A stretch of DNA of 64,000 nt from Lunularia cruciata (Eukaryota; Streptophyta; Marchantiopsida; Lunulariales; Lunulariaceae), in NCBI GenBank assembly GCA_948567375.1, contig OX419756.1, forward strand, positions 48,896,552 through 48,960,551, in the 5' to 3' direction. The first letter of the stretch is position 1, and every line of letters starts with the position of its first letter. Made by a program: the position numbers and the translations under genes. Shown piece by piece: positions 24,262 to 35,249 of this stretch. The notes beneath the pieces are model-generated. The model was not told where the DNA came from. It saw only the letters and a program-made list of their open reading frames with translations, and ran no database searches.

Positions 24262-25045
24262 TTAAGACGCAATGTCCTCGTTGTGAAGTTGTTGCTCAAA
24301 AGATTGAACTAACACCGGTGTGTTGGTCAAGTTGGTTGTTGGCTCCCATGTTGCCTCGTACAATTGGTGCCCTTTCAAATATACAAGATATTTATAATAC
24401 AAGCAGTTAGACATATTATCTAGAGGTGAAAATTGGCTTGGTAACATCTAGAAGGATGTTATGTACGATGGGCTAGGTAGATCAAACAGAGGTGTCACCA
24501 AAAGAATAATTCTACTAATAGAGCAGAAGTCAAAAATAGCCTAAAAAATTTAGAGCCAATTTTGGAGACCCAAACAGATGAATTAGACCTCAAAAATATA
24601 AAGATTCTGCTCCCTCAATGATCAAAAGGCTTGCCTTCTCTCCCCTATGATTTGTCTTATCAAGAGCTTTCCAATTGTACCTCACCCATGGGATTCTAAG
24701 CTCCCTACAAGAAGATGCTCTAAAGACCAACTAGATAGGACAAGGATTGACATGTCACTGATCCAAACAACTATCCACGGATAGAGCTAGATGATAGATC
24801 ACCAATCCATGTATTTGATCCAAGGGTGGAGCTTCCTTTGAGTGGATCCTCTTTGCTATATAATAAAGAGAAGGTGATCCTTTGGGGCATCCGATAATTG
24901 AGTGTGAAACCTATGTTTTCTCTCTTGTATCTCTCTTGGAGAGTTCTCTTGTCCTTAGAGGATTACAATATTCCACATGTGGATGGCGAGTGCCACAGAT
25001 GCATTTTTGGAGAATGTGTTTGACTTCATATTCCTCCGTGTCATC
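24262..25045 (-). pseudogene. Chromodomain of F1 integrase, split by a solo LTR
   Basis: Rejoining minus-strand 25045-24968 to 24387-24262 gives EVKHILQK...RHPHVEY followed by LVYLKGHQLYEATWEP. This is the chromodomain pattern: EV..IL, aromatic EYLV.WKG, then ATWEP. The usual WKG tryptophan is L here. The solo LTR lies between VEY and LVY. In chromoviruses this domain sits at the end of integrase and is thought to steer integration to histone-marked chromatin. The domain ends at the stop near 24262. Confidence 0.8.
24393..24967 (+). mobile_element. F1-family solo LTR, inverted, inserted into the chromodomain
   Basis: 575 bp, ends TATAATAC... and ...GGATTACA, flanked by perfect ATATT duplications (24388-24392 and 24968-24972). 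Its orientation is opposite to the host element's LTRs. It has no internal region, so it is the product of LTR-LTR recombination after insertion. Confidence 0.9.
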
Positions 25046-25388
25046 AATGAGGGTTGGGCAAGGTCAACTTTCTTGGATGGAAGAGAAGTGGGGCAGTCAA
25101 GGTGCATATTTTTGTAGGAAGGAAGCATGAAATAATGGATGGATATCCTTGGATCTTTATGTGTGGCGGTAGCTTGAGGTTATAGGCCATTGCGCCAATT
25201 TGACATAAAATGGAGAAAGGTCCAATAAAATGAGGTCTAAGCTTATGAGGGCCAACTAACTTAAGGTTGGTGGTTGATAGCTAAACTTTATTTCTCACAT
25301 TGAACTTCATGTGTTGGCGGTGTGTATCTACATACTACTTCTACTGATTTTGGATGATCTACAACCTTTGCTTGGCGTTCTCCACACT

Positions 25389-25562
25389 CTATTGGTTTTT
25401 AAACACAAAAGTGTTGATAATATCAACCTTGGTAGCCACTGGATGGACCTTCATCAAGCTTGAAGGTGTGAAAGGATGCTCTCCATACATGAGGAAGAAT
25501 GGTGTGATTTGTGTAGAGGCATTTACAAAATTATTGTAAGAAAATTCCACCAATGGGAGTAA
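25389..25562 (-). pseudogene. Integrase distal part of F1 (cut off by F2 insertion)
   Basis: Minus-strand translation contains LPLVEFSYNNFVNASTQ and TPFFLMYGEHPFTPSSL, the conserved end of the Ty3/gypsy integrase core and the GPY-proximal region (normally EFAYN.S.H.ST...PF...YG..P). It continues the fragment at 28122-28474 once the F2 element is removed. Confidence 0.85.
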
Positions 25563-26014
25563 TGTAACAATAGGGAGTTTAGCAATGAAGTTAGTTAGAG
25601 CTAACAAAGTAGAAAATAGGCCAAATTGACCTAGAATATTATAGAAACATCTAGGAATCTTCTTGGGAAGCTTCCTGGCTAGCTTAGCTTGCACTTCTAG
25701 AAGGAAACTTCTAGAAGCTTCCAACCAGCTTAGCTTGCACATCAAGTAAGCAACTTCTAGAAAGAAGTTTCTTGAGAAGCTTCATGATTAACTTGGCTTG
25801 CACTCCAAGAAAGTGGCTCAAGGAAGTTTCTTGAGAAGCTTCTCAAGAGCCTGGTAAGCTCAATATGCCTAGCATGAGCCAAAGCTCAATATGTAAGCTC
25901 AATATGCCTAGCATGAGCCGAAGCTCATGCTAGGCATTCGGAGTTTCCCACACTCAGTTATCCCAATGTGATCATTAATTCTCTTATTTCTCTCCTCAAT
26001 CTCAATCTCTTACA
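25563..26014 (+). repeat. 5' LTR of nested F2 element
   Basis: TGTAACAATAGGGAG...CTCTTACA. Contains two heat-shock-element clusters (25692-25722 and 25752-25784). The TATA region is disrupted by the internal duplication. Confidence 0.9.
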
Positions 26015-26088
26015 TTGGTATTGGAGCAAGAATGGGATGGATGGAAGTTATGGATTACCAAATTCATTTCCACCAAACCATTAGGATT

Positions 26089-26240
26089 CCATAGAGCAAG
26101 CTTTGGACAAAGATGAGTCCCAATACATGAAATTTGTCAATGAAGCCACCATAGAGCAGGCTTTGGAAGAAGATGAGTCCCAAGACATGAAATTTGTTAG
26201 TGGAGTAGCCATAGAGCAAGCTTTGGAGGAAGATAAGTCT
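26089..26240 (+). repeat. 60-bp tandem repeat, about 2.5 units, coding a 20-residue repeat
   Basis: Units begin CCATAGAGCA at 26089, 26149 and 26209, an exact 60-bp period. In frame they read IEQALEEDESQDMKFVSGVA with small changes, giving an acidic helical repeat. The frame ends in TGA shortly after, upstream of the RT region. It probably belonged to the protease-RT linker of the parent element. Confidence 0.8.
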
Positions 26241-26289
26241 ATTTTTGCAATGTGGATCAAGCAGATTGCGCATTGAGGATCTAAGGAGG

Positions 26290-27640
26290 ATCAAGAACCT
26301 CGTCAAGCAATAGTTGATCAAATAGTTGAAGAGTTTTTAGATGTGTTTCCGGATGATCTACCAAAGGGATTACCCTCTGATCGTGGTATGCCTTTCAAGA
26401 TTGAGTTATTGCCAGGGAGTACTCCAATGAGAAGACCAATCTATCAACTCTCACCAAAGGAGTTAGAGGAGTTACAAACAACCCTTATTGAGTTGTCGGA
26501 GAAAGATTTCATATGACATAGTACATCTCCTTGGGGAGCATCTATACTATTCATTCCAAAGAAGGATAGAGGACTTCATTTATGTATTGATTACCATGGA
26601 CTCAATAACAAACAATGAAGAATGCATATCCCTTGCCTCAAATTGATGACTTGCTTGATCAATTGAGTAGAGCATGATATTTCTCCAAGTCAGATCTTCA
26701 TAATGGCTATTGGCAAATCTCCATTGATAGGGAGTGTGTGCAAAAGACTACCTTTTGCACAAGGTATGGACATTTTGAATGGAGAGTTCTACCTTTTGGG
26801 CTCACTAATACTCCAACAGTCTTCATGGATCAGATGCATCATGGATGGACTATTGGATCAGTATGGGGTGGTATTCTTGGATGAAATTTTAATCTATAGT
26901 AAGATAAAGGTAGAACAAGCAAATCATGTGCAAGAAATCCTAAGACAACTACGACAATGGAAGTTTTATTGCAAGAAGTCAAAGTGTGCTTTTTGGCAGA
27001 AGAAAGTTATCTTCTTGGGTCACAAGATCTCATCAGAGAGGATCAAGATTGAAGAGAGAAAATCAAGGCCATCATTTATTGGCTTACTCCAAAGGATTCT
27101 ATAGAAGTATGGGCATTTAATGGATTGGCCATTTTTACCAATGATCATCCACTATTATGCTCATGTAGCCACACCATTGACCAATCTCTTGAGGAAGAAC
27201 TCAAGCATTCAATAGACCAACAAGCACAAAGAAGCATATGGTGTCTTTAAGACCCATTCTTCAACCATATGATTCTCAACTACCTTGTATGGTTGATTTT
27301 GATGTTTCTAACTTTGCAATTGGAGCCATGTTGCAACAAGAATTCCTAGATGTGTAACATCCCATTGCCTTTGTGTCTTGCAAACTAAATACAACAAAAA
27401 AAGAATTACTCTACTTGAGATCAAGAACAACTAGCGATGTTATATGTGACCAAGGTATGGAGGCATTATCTCTTGGGGGAAACAAATGATCATACAAACT
27501 AATCTCAAACCTTTGTTGCAAACATTACACTTGGAACATGTGAAGAATCAACATCATTGATGGGAGTACAATGTCCTTTAGAAAGGATATCCTTTTCATG
27601 ATACCACATGGGAACCTCTTTCTCATCTCTAGAATGCACA
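26290..27640 (+). pseudogene. F2 reverse transcriptase and RNase H remnants
   Basis: A frame from about 26330 reads EFLDVFPDDLPKGLP, then MPFKIELLPGSTPMRRP and [21 protein letters not shown], the start of a gypsy RT. Further on come VVFLDEILIYSK (catalytic YxDD changed to FLDE, 26871-26900) and KCAFWQKKVIFLGHKIS. RNase H fragments follow near 27270-27480 (CMVDFDVSNFAIGAMLQQEF, the first catalytic D present). Stops (for example at 26515) and frame shifts make it inactive. No integrase follows before the 3' LTR. Confidence 0.85.
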
Positions 27641-27707
27641 AACGGCCATCCAAGATTTTGAAGCTTTAATGGCGACAAGGATATCACCAACTAGCAATGG
27701 GGAAATA

Positions 27708-28121
27708 TGTAACAATATGGAGTTTAGCAATGAAGTTAGTTAAGGCTAACAAAGTAGAAAATAGGCCAAAGTAACCTAGAATATTCAAGAAATATCTAAG
27801 AAAATTCTTGGGAAGTTTCATGGCTAGCTTAGCTTGCACCCCAAGTAGGTAGCTTCTAGAAGGAAGCTTCTAGAAGCTTCCAACTAGCTTAGCTTGCACA
27901 CCAAGTATGTGGCTTCTAGAAGGAAGCTTCTTGAGAAGCTTCCCGGTTAACTTGGCTTGCACTCCAAGAAAGTGGCTCAAGGAAGCTTCTCAAGAGCTTT
28001 TTATGCTTCCCATAAAAACCAATGCCAAAGCTCATGCTAGGCATTTAGAGTTTCTCACACTCAAGTATCCCAATGTGATCATCCATTCTCCAAGATCTCT
28101 CCTCAATCTTAATCTTTTACA
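27708..28121 (+). repeat. 3' LTR of nested F2 element
   Basis: TGTAACAATATGGAG...CTTTTACA, preceded by a short purine tract GGGGAAA. Heat-shock-element clusters at 27852-27881 and 27912-27943. The TATA box has decayed to CCATAAAAACC. Confidence 0.9.
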
Positions 28122-28474
28122 AGTAAGGTGTCCCACCTCTCTTGCTCATCCAAAGTAAAGCCCAAAAGCATGTCCTCAATAGTCCAATTCACCCTCTTTG
28201 TTTGTCCATTGGTTTGTAGATGGTAAGTTATGGACACGACCAATTTGGTTTTGAAGAACCCACAGAGTGTTCTCCAAAAAAAACTAGTGAATTGAGTGCT
28301 TCTATTTGTGATGAGTACTTGAGACATGCCATGATGGGAGAAGACTACATCTAAGTATAATTGAGCTATTTGCAGTGCAATCACCTCCTTGGTGGTAGGA
28401 CACATGTGAATCATTTTGCTGAGTTGGTTGACAAAGACTACAATGGAGTCAAACCCAAAGGTGGTCTTGGGCAA
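28122..28474 (-). pseudogene. F1 integrase catalytic core (proximal part)
   Basis: Minus-strand translation has FDSIVVFVNQLSKM, QLYLDVVFSHHG, ITNRSTQFTSFFWRTL and TYHLQTNGQTKRVN. These are the Ty3/gypsy integrase core with its D,D(35)E setting. The second D region (usually SDRG.QF) is N here (ITNRSTQF), so a catalytic residue is lost. Cut at 28122 by the F2 insertion and continued at 25562. Confidence 0.85.
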
Positions 28475-29589
28475 TTCATAAAGCAGATCTATGCTTACTT
28501 GTTCCCAACATTATGTAGGAGTGTGAAGAGGTTGGAGAAGTCCTATCAAAGCTTGATTAAAAGCCTTATTTTTTTGATGGAGTAGGTAGTTCCAAAACAT
28601 ATTCCATCACATCGTTGCTCATCTTGGGCCAATAGTAATGGTTTTTGACTTTATCCAAGGTCTTGTTCACTCCAATGTGACCTGCAATGGCAAAATCATG
28701 ACATTTTGCTAGGATGATGGTTCTTAGATCCATGGTATTTGAGATCCATAACCTACCATCATGGAAGGTGAGTTATTGGGTGTTGGTGATGCCTTTAGAT
28801 GATTGAGCACCTACAATTTGTGGATTAGTTTTTGTAGCAACAAGAATCTTTGGCCAAAATTCAGGCCTCATCTTGACTTCCACCACCAAATATTTTTACC
28901 ATTGGCATCCAAGTGAATGTATTTGCAAGTTGCTTCTTGCCTTCCACATATTTGTGCATGTTGAATTTTTGTCTTCACTTTGCCCATTGAATATATCAAC
29001 AAGAAAGATCTTTTTGTGTCTCGAGGTAGACTAGAGGTTTATGGTGAGTCTCTACCACAAATGCCTTCTCACTCAGATAGTGCTTCCAATGCTTGGTTGC
29101 AAGGACAATAGCTAACTCTTCTCATTTGGTGGTGTGATAATTGCATTCTACCAGTAACAACTTACAAGAAAAATATGCAATTGGGTGTTATCCATCTTGC
29201 CACTCTTGTTGTAGGACTGCTCCTATTGCTACACCTAATGTATTCATAGCCATCTTGGTTGGACGTTTTGGGTCATACCATTTCAAGATTAGTGCATGTA
29301 GTAATGCATCTTTCAACTCCTAAAAGGCCAATTCTTGTATGGTTCACCATATCCACTTCTTCTTCTTGCCCAATAGTGTTGTTAAAGGCTATGCAATCTT
29401 GGAGAAGTCCTTGATAAATTGATGATAAAACCCCATCAATCCCAAGAAACTCTTAAATTGAGTTTGATCTTCTAGAGCACCTCATTTTTGAATGACTTCT
29501 ATTTTTTCTGTTAGCACTTGAATACCTTCTACATCTATTCTATGCCCTAAGTAGTCTACTTCAGATTTGCCAAACTTGCACTTTGAGAT

Positions 29590-30110
29590 TTTGGCATACA
29601 ATTGATTCTATCACAGAGTCTGGAGGACTTCTTGCAAATGTTGTTTGTGCTCTATCATCATCCTACTATAGATTAAGATGTCATCAAGGAAGATGACAGT
29701 AGATTTATCCAATTACAGACCAAATATGTCATTCATCAAACTCATGAAAGTGGTTGGAGCATTGGTGAGGCCAAATGGCATCACCAAGTACTCAAAGTGA
29801 CCATACCTTGTTTGAAAGGTTATTTTGTCTTTGTTTTCTTCCGCAATCCTAATTTGGTTGTAACTGCTCCACAAATCAAGTTTGGTGAAGTGTCTTGGCC
29901 CATTGAGTTGATCAAACAAATCATCCATGTGAGATAATGGATATTTTTTTTTCACCATTTGTTGATTCAATTTTTGATAATCAATGCACATGCGCATTGT
30001 TTCATTCTTCTTCTTCACAAAAAATTCATGAGTCCCATGTGATGATACGTTGGGTTGGATAAACCCCATCTATAACATATCCTCACTTTGAGCCTTATAC
30101 TCCTCCAACT
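29590..30110 (-). pseudogene. F1 reverse transcriptase core
   Basis: Contains MRMCIDYQKLN, HFTKLDLWSSYNQIRI, FQTRYGHFEYLVMPFGLTNA and, after a stop, VIFLDDILIYS with the catalytic FLDD at 29680-29691. This is a classic Ty3/gypsy RT. The frame is open for 118 codons (30069-29713) and then broken. Confidence 0.9.
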
Positions 30111-30473
30111 TATGAGGTGATAGTCTATATGACTTACAAGAAGGTGTCTTCACAGGAAGTGTCTCAATTTTATGATCTAATCTCACTTTTGGTGGTAAAC
30201 CTACAGAAAGACATCTTGGAACTCATTGATCACATCTTTCAATTTCTCAAGAATTTATCAATTGTGTTTGGAACTCTGGACTTCTCTTATTAACCCCATG
30301 AAACATCTATCTGTCTTATTGATAGATGTGGTCTCTATGACATACAAAGCTAACTCTTGCCTTTGTGATCTTCCTTTAACCCCAAAGATCTTCCATTGAC
30401 TAGTTTTCACTACTTCTTTCTCCAATCCACCATAGGGTTGTAGTGCGCCATCCATGGCATACTTAAGATTACA

Positions 30474-30746
30474 TCATAAAAAGCTAATTGTATCACTTGC
30501 CACTTGATACTCTCCTTTAGAGAGTATTACCTTTCTAGTTAATGATTCAATCCTCTCTGTCTGACCATTAGGTAACTCTACTTTGTCATTCTCATCCTTC
30601 TCTAGTTCCATCCCCAACCCTATTACAACAAAGTGAGACAAGACATTCTTTGTTGCTCCAAGGTTTATCAACACTATCACCGGATTGCATTCTAGCATTC
30701 CATGTACAACAATTAATTGTACCTTTTTCTTCCTCCATCTTGGCAC
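30474..30746 (-). pseudogene. F1 retropepsin-like protease
   Basis: A 90-codon frame includes NPVIVLINLGATKNVLSHFV, the retroviral aspartic-protease active site. The catalytic Asp of the D(S/T)GA motif reads N (INLGA), so it would be inactive. It lies between the zinc knuckle and RT, as expected for a gypsy polyprotein. Confidence 0.75.
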
Positions 30747-30928
30747 ACTCTTCCTCTTCCTCCTCCCACTTTTACTCTTCTTTGCCGAGCCAATAAGACT
30801 GCAAGGTACATTTACAAGTGATCTTTGTTTTCCGTTGTGGTTTTTGCATCCTCCTCTTCAATTTGTCTCTCCATGTGGTTCAAAGGTTGCTTGTATGGAG
30901 TACAATGGCCTCTAAGATGATCAGCATG

Positions 30929-30970
30929 ACAATTGATGGCTACGTGCCTAATTTAGCCACAATTATAACA
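30929..30970 (-). pseudogene. F1 gag CCHC zinc knuckle
   Basis: Minus-strand CYNCG, stop, IRHVAINC gives C-x2-C-x4-H-x4-C, the nucleocapsid knuckle. One codon inside has become a stop. Gag sequence extends upstream to about 31840 (MTMEELQNQMHTIKNDQ start of an open segment). Confidence 0.75.
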
Positions 30971-32506
30971 TCATAGTTTTTATGCTCAAGCCTCTTCTCC
31001 TTGTGGGACTCCTTCTCTCCTTTCTTTCATCCATCTCCATTCTCCTTGGAGAGGTCTTGCTCCTTGGTCTTGGAACTAAATGTTGCTCAATTGCATAGGA
31101 ATTGGTCCACCAAAATGGTATATATCAACTCAATAGTTTTGCATTGGTGTTATTGCTTCACTTCTTCCGAGCACCCTTCCTATTTTTTGAGCACATGCAA
31201 TGGCTTCAACAATATTATGAGGATTTTGTACAATTACCTCTTGGCAAATCCACTCTTTTAATCCTCTTTTGAAATTGTCAAGAGCTTTGGCTGGACTCAT
31301 ATTGGTTATTGCAACCTATAGATCAAGAAATGTCTCCACATACTCTTCTATACTATTCTTTTGCTTCAACTCCCAGATTTTGGTTTGGCACATTTGTGTA
31401 GGGATCCACAGATTGGAAATTCTTGAGTAGCACTTCTTGCATGGTTGTCCAAGTGACATCTCTTCCTTCTACAAGCAATAAATTTTCCCAAACATCATAC
31501 TATGTAAGGGCTTTATCAATCAACTACACACATGCAAACACACCTACAAAATGATTAGTGATCTACGTTGTGAACAATCAAAGGTATCGATTTATGATTG
31601 AGATCCAATTTTCCACTACTCCCATGGAATGTTGTTCCATGTAAGGCTCAAGGTTGCATTTCTTTTTCATTCGCAGTAACAATATGGCTTGGTTGTTCAT
31701 TGAGATCGGTGTCATTGGCATGAGTAACTCTCCATGCACTTTGATTGTTGGTGTTGGTTGTTGAGATAGCTTCCCTTCTTGCCTTACTTGATCATTCTTG
31801 ATAGTATGCATTTGATTTTGCAATTCCTCCATGGTCATCTTGATTTCTCAAAACTTGTTCAACATCCCCTACATTCCTTGCATCAACTCTTGCAACTATG
31901 GATCCATGATTCTTACACATGGCCAATGTTCAATTGCTACTTCCTACTTCAATAGAGTGTTAGAATGATCACTTGGGAGGGAGCATGAACTATTGGGAAT
32001 ACCATTGGGACCTTAGAGGCTATTACTGGTTGATAATATCCTTCACCAAAATTATGGACTACAAAATCCATGAACATAAATTTTGCTCTAACTACATAAC
32101 GGATTTCTACTTACATGTTGAAAGGGTGAGGATTTGGTACATTCAGATCCATAACATCATAACACAATGTAGATTGTCAAATCCCACTCTTTATCATATA
32201 TCATCACAGGTAGAATCACCAAGTTTGGTGAATTCATCACTTTGTCCATGAATTCTACTCCAAAGTGATAAACAAGAGATATTCTCATTTTCTCACCCTA
32301 GATGTACAAAATCTTGATGTGGAATGGATTCAAGAATGGGAAGCTAGGTGCAAGAAATTGTCCTCTATGCATTTCCATCCCATTTGCTCTTTTAAACACC
32401 TCCCAAGTCTAGCAATTGCACTATGTTTTCTCCCCTCAAATTACTCAATTTCAATAGCTCATGTTCTTCCAAGAGGGGTGATCCACTCTCTTGGATTAAA
32501 ACAACT

Positions 32507-32518
32507 GCTTTGATACCA
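32507..32518 (-). promoter_or_regulatory. Primer-binding site of F1 (initiator Met tRNA)
   Basis: Minus-strand TGGTATCAAAGC, one nucleotide after the 5' LTR, matches 11 of 12 bases of the plant initiator-Met tRNA 3'-end complement (TGGTATCAGAGC). Confidence 0.9.
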
Positions 32519-32519
32519 T

Positions 32520-33078
32520 TGTAATAATTCGAGGACAAGAGAACTCTACAAGAGAGAAAATACAAGTTTCACACTCAATACTCCGATGCCCCCAACGGAG
32601 CACTTGCTTTTTATTATATAGCAAAGAGGACCACCTCCAAAGATCAGATACATGGATTGGTGATATATCATCAAGCTCCACCCTTAGATTAGTTGCTTGG
32701 ATGGTGACATGTCAGTCCTTATCCTATCTAATTGGTCAAACAGGTTTGACCAATTAGATAGGAGAAGGATTAGATCTTTAGGAAATCTTCTTGTAGGAAG
32801 CTCAGAATCATATGGGAGATGTACCATTGAAAGCTCTTGATGACACAAACCAAGAAGAGGAAGGCAATCTTTCCATTTTCAAGGCCTAATTCATCCATTT
32901 TGGCCTCCAAAATTGGCTCTAAGTTTTTAGGCTATTTTTGAATTTTTCCTTATTAGTAAAAGTACTCCTTTGGTGATGCCTTTATCTAATCTAGTTAAAC
33001 CATCATACACAACATCTTGCTAGATGTTACCAAGCCAATTTTCACCTCTAAATAATAGGTCTAGCTTTTGGTATTATA
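32520..33078 (-). repeat. 5' LTR of the F1 chromovirus
   Basis: Plus-strand ends TGTAATAATTCGAGG and GGTATTATA. It differs from the 3' LTR at many positions and carries a local inverted repeat (GGTCAAACAGGTTTGACC near 32733). The divergence indicates an old insertion. Confidence 0.9.
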
Positions 33079-33510
33079 TTTACTCCAATTGAACCCAAGG
33101 ATGTTCCATCTACAAAAATGCACACAAGAACCCAAGTGGAGATTCCCACAAGAGCCCAAGAGGAGATTCTTGTAGGAGAAGGAGACAAAGAAGGAGAAGT
33201 AGAAGGTGAACCATGGAAGAAGAGAAAGGCCTCCAAAGGGAATTGCAAGATGATACCTTTAATTAACTCTTTTGCACAAGACATGACCAGCCATACAAAA
33301 TTGAGGAGCAAGACTCTCAAATCTAGGAAGAGGTACAGATTAGATAAATGCTCAAAAATGTGAATGATGAAGAAGCTACATATGAATCTTGAAGCAAAGA
33401 AGATGAAAGTAGAAGCAAAGAATATTAGAGTTGAATCTGATAAGGTGGTTAGGGTAGAGAAGGCTAGATCCAAAGCTGAAAATGCTAGAGTCATAGCTGT
33501 AGAGGCAAAA

Positions 33511-35249
33511 TAACCCTGATTTACAACATGACTCTAGAATTAGCAAGGACTAGGAAAACCATCAAGGAACTAAGAGTATCATTACTATATTTTCTAAGAT
33601 AAATGTACTTTGTAATTGCTTTAAGATGCTTTTAGCAACACTACAACATTAGGTGTTCCTTGCTCTTCTGGTAGCAATTTTGATCTTTGAAACTTAGCCA
33701 TATATCACTATATACATTTAATGACGACCATAGCTTCTATTGATTTGTCACTTGAATTTGGTGTTGTGTTCATTGGGATTTTAGTGATTGAGAAAATTTG
33801 GTGTCATATTTGTCAGGATTTTAGGGGCTCATGGGGTGTCCACCATTACAAGTTGTGTAAGTGTATATTGGAGACTACAACTATGCCATCAAGATTGATT
33901 CATTATTCTATCCAAGGGTAGGGTCTAATAAGATCCCATTGATCTTATTCCAATAGAGTTTGCACTCAATAGAAACAAGAAGCAAACTTTCATTACTTCA
34001 ATTTTTCATGATTAGGTTCAAAAAGTCGCATTAAAAAGATGTGGTGCAAAGAGTTGATGTAGTTCCAATCGAAAGATCCCAAGGACTCTATTTGTTGTTC
34101 ATATTAAAGGATATGCAAACAAGAATAACAACTTAGATATCAAAATGTGAAAACCTGGCCATACCAAAGTCTCATCTTGGTCTTAGGGATGGGTTGAAAA
34201 GGTCAAGTTGCTCAAGACAACATAAAACTAGTTCAACATATTTGTGAGTCTAACATTTCTCATAGTCCTAGTTATATAATGAAAGACATTGAATGTTGAT
34301 TGACATGTTCCTCATAAAAGAGTACATGAGTTTATTGTTACATTCATGAACAATGAAGAAGAAGAATATTTCCAATGCTCTTAAAGATGGATCATCTCAA
34401 GTTATATATTGAAGATGCAAGAAAAAACTTGTTTTGGTGTTTGCGTGCTTATGTGTAGTGCCTCTACATAGATGGATACATAATATGGATATTACAAGAC
34501 ATTAAGATTGATACAATAAGTATAAAGTTGGTGTGTTTGATGGAATTAATTCTATTAAATGTATGCTTATCTTATCCTCATCCATTATTGATATTAGTCT
34601 TAAAGGACATCCTCACTATTTCCCATCCCACTTCCAAAAACTACCTAGAAGATAATTGTTTCACTTTCATAACACTTCTACACAAATTGACAAAGGTAGT
34701 GCAATTTTATTCAAAAAAGCTATTGGGATCTTGATTACTCAACCAAAACAAACCCAAACTGGCCACCATGACTTTATGCAAAATCATTTAGCTTCTTTGA
34801 CTTGATTATGTTGTGATGTAAGTATTTCTTCAATGAGTCAATGTTCTATTGAGAAATTTCAGGTGTCAAACTCTAATCAGCCAAGGATTGAGAAAGAGAG
34901 ACTAATCTTGATGACAGAAAAACTAGAATTGAATTTCAAATCTCTCAAGATACCGTCCAAGTTCTTTTTGCTAAAACCCTCAACCAAACACCTTGACACA
35001 AGTTGGTGCAAGAGATAACACTATAGTGAATTTGCAACAAGTATCCATACTACACTTCATGGTACACTCATACAACTCTAGGATGCAAACAAGCATACTT
35101 GGGAGGAAAAAAATATTATATTATTGTGAATACAAGAATCTACTTGGTTATTTGTGAAAAACAAGACAAGCTTTTATCATTGATGGTCTAGTTTCCTCAC
35201 AAGATTGATGTGCATTCACTATTATAGCCTTCATGAACTCATGACCAAC
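33511..35249. other. Gene-free stretch
   Basis: AT-rich; no coding pattern or recognised repeat. May include the 3' flank of the Harbinger relic. Confidence 0.4.

Larger units (their letters stand above)
25563..28121 (+). mobile_element. F2 Ty3/gypsy element, internally deleted, nested in F1
   Basis: LTRs at 25563-26014 (452 bp) and 27708-28121 (414 bp), with AGTAA duplications at 25558-25562 and 28122-28126. After the primer-binding site (26016-26027, TGGTATTGGAGC) the leader jumps directly into a region just upstream of reverse transcriptase. Gag, protease and integrase are missing. RT and RNase H remain, with stops. Its total of 2.56 kb, against an expected 5-6 kb, marks it as a deletion derivative. 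The 5' LTR is longer through a local duplication around GTAAGCTCAATATGCC (25855-25925). Confidence 0.9.
23685..33078 (-). mobile_element. F1 chromovirus (Ty3/gypsy), complete but mutated, with two nested insertions
   Basis: LTRs of 565 bp (23685-24249) and 559 bp (32520-33078) bound the element. TTTAC target-site duplications lie at 23680-23684 and 33079-33083. Read leftward from the 5' LTR: primer-binding site (32518-32507), gag (about 31840-30925, with zinc knuckle), protease, reverse transcriptase, RNase H, integrase, C-terminal chromodomain, polypurine tract, 3' LTR. Without inserts it is about 6.2 kb, a normal chromovirus length. Frameshifts and stops are spread throughout, so it cannot be autonomous. 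Inside it sit a 575-bp solo LTR (24393-24967) and an F2 element (25563-28121). The paralogous copy at 59.3-62.8 kb has both sites empty. Confidence 0.9.
23050..33510 (+). pseudogene. Old unidentified ORF interrupted by the F1 chromovirus
   Basis: Left part 23050-23684; right part 33079-33510. If the chromovirus and one TTTAC copy are removed, a plus-strand frame rich in E, K and P runs across the junction (EEEESSQGVECTPLVSR on the left, WEFTPIEPKDVPS at the join, then EIPTRAQEEILVGEGDKEGE). Only two or three stops occur in about 170 codons. The right end (KMKVEAKNIRVESDKVVRVE) is strongly helical and coiled-coil-like. I do not recognise the protein; a plausible origin is an older transposon or a decayed host gene. 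Confidence 0.4.
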
